Shown here: positions 58,222 to 64,000 of the stretch, one piece after another
How the letters are laid out: the number at the start of each line of letters is the position of its first letter
How positions within the stretch are numbered: the stretch's first letter is position 1
From: Trichomonas vaginalis G3
Taxonomy: Eukaryota; Parabasalia; Trichomonadida; Trichomonadidae
Length of the DNA: 64,000 nt
Direction: 5' to 3'
NCBI RefSeq assembly: GCF_026262505.1
Contig: NC_067203.1
Location: forward strand, 18,953,411 to 19,017,410
The notes under the pieces: generated by a model
What the model was told of the DNA's origin: nothing
The model's input: the letters and a program-made list of their open reading frames with translations, nothing else
Databases searched by the model: none
Made by a program: the position numbers and the translations under genes

Positions 58222-59187
58222 TTATTCAGATTTGATCTTGTTATGGATTAATTTCCATACAAGGTAAATTGTTAATGGAGCAACAAAGAAGAGTAAACCC
58301 CATGCAACAGCTTCAGAAGGTGAAATCATTTGGACAGGTGGATTCTTCTTAATAATCGGGACACTGTAGTATTTAAGGAATTTTGACAATGAACTTGCAG
58401 CCTGGAGCATTCTCTTATCTGTAGTTTCAATGCAAGTGTTAACATATTCATCAGGAAGTTCTTTATCTGGAACAATTAAGTCCATATTGTAAACAGTAGA
58501 AATAGAATAGTTGAAACTCTGTTCAATGGCCTCAGCGTAGTTTGCTGGAAGTGGTGCTGTGATTGTTGCGTCTTCCATTCTCTTATAAAGCTTTGTAACA
58601 AGAGAATCAATGGATTTCCAATTCTCTGCTGAATACGGCGATTCAAGCATGTATCTTCCACATCCTGTATCCCAGAAATCATGAAGACTCATGTTTTCGC
58701 CTTTGTATTTGATGTAAAATTTCTTTCCATTGTCATCGCCATGGAGGAATTTTCCATCATCAAAGTATTCGGTAACATGAATTGGAGCAAATGCTTCTAA
58801 GTAGAGAGTGAAGAACGTTTTCATTCCAAAGTTATATGGCCATGGACCATCGAGAGTTTGTCCAACGATCGATTTGTTAAGTGAATTGAGTGTACTGGAA
58901 AGATCATCAGAATTGGCGTGATAGTCTGACATATTTACTATTGAAGTGAAATTTCTTTGTGAATAACGCCAATGATCGAAGCAATCTGTGTTGCTCGGTG
59001 GCCTCTTGAGAGCAACAAGCCAGGATCCGGCCAACGATGGTCTTTCAAGCTTTTCATCTGTTAAATCAAGAACTTTTTGAACAAGTTGTGGTCCTGTGTC
59101 ACCAAGGATATGGAACATTACTTCCATGCCTATTGTAAGATATTCTTCGCTCCAGCTACGGGAAAGAAACAGAAGAACAAAAAACAT
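58222..59187 (-). CDS. S1/P1-type class I nuclease, membrane-anchored
   Basis: A 321-residue protein (MFFVLLFLSRSWSEEYLT). A short signal peptide would be cleaved before Trp12, and this family uses a mature N-terminal Trp to bind zinc. Further family landmarks are DHWRY near residue 71, the PIHVTEYFDDGKFLHGDDNG block near 136-155 and SLHDFWDTGCG near 170. The last about 35 residues hold a membrane helix (AVAWGLLFFVAPLTIYLVW) and a basic tail, so the enzyme should be a type I membrane protein with a lumenal or extracellular catalytic part that cleaves single-stranded nucleic acids. Some zinc ligands differ from the consensus, so activity is likely but not certain. Confidence 0.8.
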   Translation of the reverse strand: MFFVLLFLSRSWSEEYLTIGMEVMFHILGDTGPQLVQKVLDLTDEKLERPSLAGSWLVALKRPPSNTDCFDHWRYSQRNFTSIVNMSDYHANSDDLSSTLNSLNKSIVGQTLDGPWPYNFGMKTFFTLYLEAFAPIHVTEYFDDGKFLHGDDNGKKFYIKYKGENMSLHDFWDTGCGRYMLESPYSAENWKSIDSLVTKLYKRMEDATITAPLPANYAEAIEQSFNYSISTVYNMDLIVPDKELPDEYVNTCIETTDKRMLQAASSLSKFLKYYSVPIIKKNPPVQMISPSEAVAWGLLFFVAPLTIYLVWKLIHNKIKSE

Positions 59188-59208
59188 TTTGTCACTTTTT
59201 GTGTTTTC

Positions 59209-59213
59209 AATGA
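59209..59213 (-). promoter_or_regulatory. Trichomonad initiator before nuclease gene
   Basis: TCATT on the minus strand lies about 21 bp upstream of the ATG at 59187 and fits TCAYW. Confidence 0.45.
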
Positions 59214-60308
59214 CCCATCATGATTTATTTGATGAATTAGATAGTAGATCGGATTTCCCACAAAATCGCTTAACCGACTCTCAAATTTGAAAGATACAGG
59301 ATCATAAAATTGAGAAGAATCAGATTTCGTTATCTTCATCGGATTTTTTGATGGTTACTTCCATCATTATCCGCCAAAATAAATGTTGGCTTATATTTAA
59401 AAATTCATTATAGAGTTATTCCATCAACTTTCATATGATTAATAGCAATTTTTGATGTATTGAAATTGTAAATTGGATTTTCAATGCATCAAACACATTC
59501 TTATCCTCAATAATGCATCGATACGCAAGGGATGATGATAACTGGATTAAATTTCTTAGTGATTTCTTCATCTTTCATCTAATTAGTTGCATAGGGCAAT
59601 AGCTCAAAGGATTATGAATTTCAGTCTCAAAGTTTAATCATACATGCCGGGAAAATCTTTTTGGATATCGATTATTCTTTGATAAATCATTCATTATTGT
59701 TTATGAAGTTTGGCAGTATCCCTGTGAGACTATTTAGCAGTATGTGATTTATATCTTTATAAGAATCATAACAATTCAAATTAATATCATTTATTCATTA
59801 TTATTTTCTATGACATTTTGATTGGATAACTGAGTTATGTATTTGACTCATTGAATAGAGCTAATAATTGTAATATTTTTGATGCTTAATGAGCTTACCC
59901 ATTTTTGAAGAAATATTTCTGTGAAATCTGGCCGTTTTCAAAATATTTAGTATTGTTCTGTGCTATTTAAAATAATGCAAAAAGTATGATGTCAGTTTAT
60001 GATGGAATTTGTATTCGAAAAATATGTAAAGTAAGGTTCAAAATCTGCAAATGGATTTTTCATAAATACTGTCTTATAAATAAGCATATCCTTTAATATC
60101 GATTCAACATTGTAATATGACGGTTTAAAATTAAAATCAATCACTCTCAAAAAATTCAAGGATCGAGCCATGGTTGATTTTTATTCTAAATACATCAAAA
60201 GGACTATCTACGAAAAATGATAAACTCTTTTGAAGGACCACTGGCCATAAAAGTACAAAATTTTAAATAAGGTTAAATCTCTCAGAAATAAAATTTTTTT
60301 TATACCAG
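59214..60308. other. Intergenic between divergent genes
   Basis: About 1.1 kb, AT-rich, between the nuclease and the STE24-like gene. I see no gene or clear repeat. Confidence 0.5.
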
Positions 60309-61631
60309 ATGAGCCTTGATAAAGCATATTCTCCGCCCATCTTTGCACTAATAGTCATTGCCCTAGTGGTAAGTGTTATCGACATATCAGAGTACAAATT
60401 CGTGAAATCTCAGAGGCTGGCATCTTATCAACAAGGCAGTGACACAGTACCTTTCGACTACTCAATTATGAAGTGTCTCAACGATCTATTCAGTAAATGT
60501 TCCAAACTACTATTCTATATATGCGTCTATTTCGTACTGAAACCATTGAAGGCTGTAGCTAAATCTGACATCGAATTTTCCTTCATATTCATTCTTGCCA
60601 GGTGGATAATTACGATCTTTCCTAGCAACTTAATACGGATATTCCTAATTGATGGCCGTTTTAACTTCAATAATTTACCAATTTCATTATTTATTGCCAA
60701 AGAGTTAGTTACACAACTCATAATCTTCATTCTCACCATCGCATTCATCTCTCTCTTCAGAATTCTTGCCAGATACTTTGGAAAATTTTCTTCAAATGAT
60801 GTCTTGATTGATTTCGAAGAATCAGACTCATACGATACTGCTTACGACCTTTCATTATCCAGCAGATCTCACTCCAGTTTTCAATCTGATACAAAGAATC
60901 CATCAATAATTACAATTTTCAACGTAACAATTGCATTATCCGTCATGATTTCTTTATTCTGTTACAATTGGATCGAAACTTCCTACTTAAATAACAGTTC
61001 GATACTACCCGATTCAAAATTAATGAAATCATTGCTGGCAATCTGGAACGCACATCAAATTGCATATCCTGGAATCAAACTACATATAGAATCCGGTGTT
61101 TCCAACCATCTAAAAATAGGTTTTTACGGCATAATGAGAAGAAAAGTTTTAATCTCTGATAATTTAGTTTACGCACTTGATTATCCACAGTTGAATGCCA
61201 TATTGGTCAATCACTATTACAGATCAAATAATCAAGAAGGAATTTTGATAATAATTTCTTATTTGATCCAACTTTCCATAGTTCCATATCTAATTAACTA
61301 CATCACAAGAAAAGAGATCACTGATAGAATACGTCTCGGAAACTTCTTGTCTTCTGTTTTGCCACTAATTATTATTTATTCTTTGCCATTGCATTATTTG
61401 TTCAATGTCGTAAGATTCATGATACAAAAGCAAATGGTGTTCAACTCAGATATGTTCTCTTATAACCTTGGCCAGCCAATTGCTGACGCCATAGTCAGAG
61501 TTTCACTTCTCAATAAAGAAACAACAGTACACAGCCGTCTTTACTCTCTTGTTAATCTACCTGAACCGACTCTTGAGGAGAGACTTGTTAATCTCGCCAT
61601 CTCGCAGTCGAAACATATATCTAATTCATAA
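60309..61631 (+). CDS. STE24-like (M48) pseudoprotease
   Basis: A 440-residue multi-pass membrane protein (MSLDKAYSPPIFALIVI) with about seven hydrophobic segments. From residue about 260 it aligns with STE24 CAAX proteases (M48). IGFYGIMRRKVLISDNLV matches the family's NAYFYG..KKRIVLFDTL, FNSDMFSYNLG matches EFQADAFAKKLG, and PEPTLEERLVNLA matches HPPLLERLQALK. The zinc motif HExxH, expected after NAILV, reads HYYRS. The third zinc ligand Glu of EFQAD is replaced as well. It should not be catalytic. It may bind lipidated proteins, or act in ER translocon clearance without proteolysis. The open frame is intact, so the loss is not simple decay. Confidence 0.78.
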   Translation: MSLDKAYSPPIFALIVIALVVSVIDISEYKFVKSQRLASYQQGSDTVPFDYSIMKCLNDLFSKCSKLLFYICVYFVLKPLKAVAKSDIEFSFIFILARWIITIFPSNLIRIFLIDGRFNFNNLPISLFIAKELVTQLIIFILTIAFISLFRILARYFGKFSSNDVLIDFEESDSYDTAYDLSLSSRSHSSFQSDTKNPSIITIFNVTIALSVMISLFCYNWIETSYLNNSSILPDSKLMKSLLAIWNAHQIAYPGIKLHIESGVSNHLKIGFYGIMRRKVLISDNLVYALDYPQLNAILVNHYYRSNNQEGILIIISYLIQLSIVPYLINYITRKEITDRIRLGNFLSSVLPLIIIYSLPLHYLFNVVRFMIQKQMVFNSDMFSYNLGQPIADAIVRVSLLNKETTVHSRLYSLVNLPEPTLEERLVNLAISQSKHISNS

Positions 61632-62017
61632 TTTTTTTGTTTTGTTTATTTAATAAAATATCTATCCTTTGTATTATTATCATATTAAATCAATGAGAGT
61701 TTTAACATCAAAAGATTGATTCAAATGATTTTTTTCACTTTTCTGACAACCTCTCAAATTTTTAAAAGTTTAGGTGTAAGGATCCCGTTTGGAGAAAAAT
61801 CTTCCCCATTTCTATTTTCTTATTTGGATAAACTTTACAAATTGTAAAGTTGTTGACACTTTTTATTGTTCTTCAAATATGCATACAAAAGCAATATAGT
61901 TGATAGCATAATATAGAACTTTGTCTGCTTTCTATTAATAATATTAAATTCCTTTGTACTTGCTTTGACAGATCTCCATTAATATTATAATGCATATTTA
62001 ATAAAAGCCGCATATAC
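61632..62017. other. Convergent intergenic region
   Basis: About 385 bp between convergent genes. It is AT-rich and nothing is recognised. Confidence 0.5.
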
Positions 62018-62774
62018 TCATCCAATAATGATTGTATCTGAAGTACTATCTTGACTTAAAAGTGTATTAAATTTTTCGTCTTCCAAGATATCTGACAATA
62101 TATTGGGATATTGTCTTAAACAATTTGCAATTAGTTCACATGATGATGGTAATTTTTCTAAGACTGATACATCTAGTGAAAATACAATATTAAATATCTC
62201 CAAAATTACATCGGAAGGATTTAGTTTGTATTCCATAAAGCTACTTAGCGCTTTCATGACACAATCTTCTTGATTTTCCTTTAAAAGTGCGAGAAGTTTC
62301 TCGAAAATCGGATCCGCTCGCTCGCTATTATATTTTGATAGTCGGCCAATGCAGCAAACGACAGATAGGAATGAACGATTCTTTAATGCTTCAGAATCTT
62401 CAAGATTATTGATAACAAAGTCAAATATTGGAACTTTGATATTATCATTATTACTACGAATAATTTCACATCCAACATCTCCTGAGACTTCGGATATTCT
62501 TTGGTTTTGGTAAAACATAAAAATAAAGAGCCGATCAAATAATTTGGACGAAAGAAGTAGTTGTACGGTTTCTTCAGGTGGTTCCCAATCGAGATCAAAA
62601 AAAAGAATAAATTTCAGTGAGTTCTTTGTAAATCGTTGAATAATTGAGTTTTGTGAAATCAGAGTTGAAAATATTATAAGAATCCATGGTTATTGAATCA
62701 ATTATTACCTTTTTTGCTTCAGTCTTGTTCGTCGTCCAGCTTAAGAGATAATTAGAATTCAAAACTGATTCCAT
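62018..62774 (-). CDS. Armadillo/HEAT-like repeat protein, one frameshift
   Basis: About 252 codons from the ATG at 62774 (MESVLNSNYLLSWTT). The C-terminal part has helical repeats of the ARM/HEAT kind (FEKLLALLKENQEDCVMKAL, then ILEIFNIVFSLDVSVLEKL). The frame shifts once at a run of eight A (62597-62604). The next frame continues DLDWEPPEETVQLLL and then into the repeats. It may be a homopolymer error or real decay. The right-hand Maverick begins 159 bp upstream of the ATG and may have displaced the promoter. Confidence 0.65.
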
Positions 62775-62932
62775 TAGCAAAATTTACCGATTTTCGAAAA
62801 AAGTGACACGGGCCAAGAGGAATTCTTATCACTTTTTCAGAAAATCGGAATTCTTATTAGCTCCATCTACACAGCAATACCCCAAATGTAATCATAATAC
62901 ATTTTAAAAGAAAGACACCTTGGATAATTGTA
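62775..62932. other. Spacer between ARM-like gene and right Maverick
   Basis: Contains an imperfect inverted repeat (TTTTCGAAAAAAGTGA with TCACTTTTTCAGAAAA). No other structure seen. Confidence 0.5.
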
Positions 62933-63113
62933 AGTAGTAGGATATGAAGGGTTGTGTGACTTTTTTTGTTACATCTATATATAGACGATGCATTAAAATA
63001 TATTTATTTATAAATCATTAAAAAATTAACATTAATTTTAAAATAATTTATTTTTTTATCTTTTATAAAAGAAGCTATATATAGATGATGTCAGATATTC
63101 CGCGATTAATTAA
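62933..63113. repeat. Terminal inverted repeat of right Maverick
   Basis: Inverted match to 6872-7053 over about 180 bp with a few differences. The inner end covers the first codons of the polymerase gene. Confidence 0.85.
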
Positions 63114-64000
63114 ACATCATTTAAATCCTGAATGGGTTAAACTTCAATTTAAAAATGAAGATTGTGAATTATTAAATGAATATGAAAGCCAAAATAAGCT
63201 AATGAGGTATAAATATAATGATAAAGAATATTTAATTTCATGGAATCAATGGAGTCATAATCAAAGACCTCATAAACGAGAAGAAGAAATTGAAAATAAT
63301 GAAATGGAAATCATTGATGACATTAAAGAGGATGGAATTACTGGTGGTCTATCAAATGTTCAACATCGTGTTAATCTTAAAGGAATCACGCACATTAATA
63401 AACTTTCATATAATCCAGAAACTAAAACTGTATCAAATGAGGACACCACCAACATTATGACTCATTTCGTTGGAGTTGACTTTAATTCATTATATCCTTC
63501 ATCATTTTCATCTAATCCTCATGATTTCATTCAATATACTGACCATAAAATGTATATGCCGGGAAGATTGAATGGTGTTATCATTTGTGATACAGCAACA
63601 AAGAAAGCAAAAGCACTGGGAATAATTAAGAAGAAAAATACTTTATTCGTGGCTGAAGTAAAGGGTCACATTGATGAAAAATACATTAATGATTACATAA
63701 ACTTTTTACCGATAATAAGAAACTTAGATATTATCACAGATGAAAAAACAATTGGCAGTTTTATGTATAATTACATGAAATCAAACAATCTACCAGTTGA
63801 CCAGAAACAGAGAAAATTAACTCAGTTAGCATCAACACACAACCAATATCAACCATTTTCTTCTTATTATCTTTGGTATCTAATAGACAAATTTCATTTT
63901 ATCATCGATGACATTCAATCAATTTTAACATTTACTAAAAACACTTGTTTTAATGAATTTGCGAACGAATTTATGAATGAAAGACAAAAGGCTGAATTAG
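63085..64000 (+). CDS. Family B DNA polymerase, partial at right edge
   Basis: An open frame of 305 codons starts at the paired ATGs at 63085/63088 (MMSDIPRLIKHHLNPEW) and runs off the edge. Polymerase motif A is clear (FVGVDFNSLYPSSFSSN, about residue 130), followed by a palm/TPR-like stretch (MPGRLNGVIICDTATKK, then FVAEVKGHIDEKYIND). The gene belongs to the Polinton type but is quite distinct from the polymerase at 36687-40535. The first codons lie inside the TIR. Confidence 0.85.
   Translation, partial: MMSDIPRLIKHHLNPEWVKLQFKNEDCELLNEYESQNKLMRYKYNDKEYLISWNQWSHNQRPHKREEEIENNEMEIIDDIKEDGITGGLSNVQHRVNLKGITHINKLSYNPETKTVSNEDTTNIMTHFVGVDFNSLYPSSFSSNPHDFIQYTDHKMYMPGRLNGVIICDTATKKAKALGIIKKKNTLFVAEVKGHIDEKYINDYINFLPIIRNLDIITDEKTIGSFMYNYMKSNNLPVDQKQRKLTQLASTHNQYQPFSSYYLWYLIDKFHFIIDDIQSILTFTKNTCFNEFANEFMNERQKAEL

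Larger units (their letters stand above)
62933..64000. mobile_element. Right Maverick/Polinton, partial
   Basis: The element starts at 62933 with AGTAGTAGGATATGA and continues past the right edge. The first 181 bp are the TIR shared with 6872-7053, so this and the left element are one family. The visible gene is the family B polymerase. The window shows too little to judge its age; the visible part looks open. Confidence 0.9.

Noticed and set aside
62933-63113. The facing TIRs at 7053 and 62933 as ends of one 56-kb element
   Set aside because: The termini point outward from Maverick bodies that lie outside the interval (capsid and ATPase on the left, polymerase on the right), and the interval holds ordinary host genes.

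Overview
The window looks like genomic DNA of a parabasalid protist, most likely Trichomonas vaginalis. It is AT-rich, its genes appear intronless, and several starts carry the trichomonad initiator TCAYW. It holds ankyrin-repeat and BspA-type leucine-rich-repeat genes and several kinds of transposable element, including three Mavericks (Polintons). The species call is an inference from gene families, not from a database match.

Layout. 1-7053 is the end of one Maverick, running off the left edge, old and with several broken genes. Its terminal inverted repeat (TIR) sits inside a copy of a TIR transposon (7054-7744). 7745-31800 is host sequence: a long ankyrin gene, an unknown gene, a kinase with discoidin-like tail, a GT61-type glycosyltransferase, a BspA-like gene cut by a second copy of the same TIR transposon, a minisatellite, the NOT1 scaffold of CCR4-NOT, a second ankyrin gene, a leucine-rich-repeat protein and several relics. 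31801-55047 is a 23.2-kb, very young and nearly whole Maverick of a second family. It split a host ankyrin gene (31040-31800 and 55053-56046) and duplicated the 5 bp ATTCA. 55053-62932 is host sequence again: the ankyrin C-terminus, a membrane-anchored S1/P1-type nuclease, a STE24-like protein that has lost its zinc motif, and an armadillo-like gene. From 62933 a third Maverick begins, with the same TIR family as the left one, and its DNA polymerase runs off the right edge.

The young central Maverick has 788/800-bp TIRs that differ by one substitution and one 12-bp indel. It carries a double-jelly-roll major capsid candidate, a packaging ATPase, a protein-primed-type family B polymerase with an OTU-like Cys/His signature in its N-terminal half, two paralogous capsid-associated-like proteins, a jelly-roll-like penton candidate, a fibre protein with a phage tail-collar tip, and two KilA-N genes. 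The KilA-N genes lie in a repeat-rich 3-kb block that looks cassette-like. No retroviral-type integrase and no adenain-type protease was recognised in it. A Kolobok-type DNA transposon (48030-50457, 14-bp TIRs, TTAA target duplication) is nested in it.

The most interesting signals are these: the KilA-N cassettes with flanking repeats and a hairpin array that includes a piece of the KilA-N gene; a GC-rich double-hairpin motif found in frame in two unrelated Maverick genes with covarying stems; a 14-bp palindrome with GGTGA iterons in both TIRs and beside a KilA-N promoter; the tail-collar fibre; the missing integrase and protease; and a STE24-like pseudoprotease in the host part.
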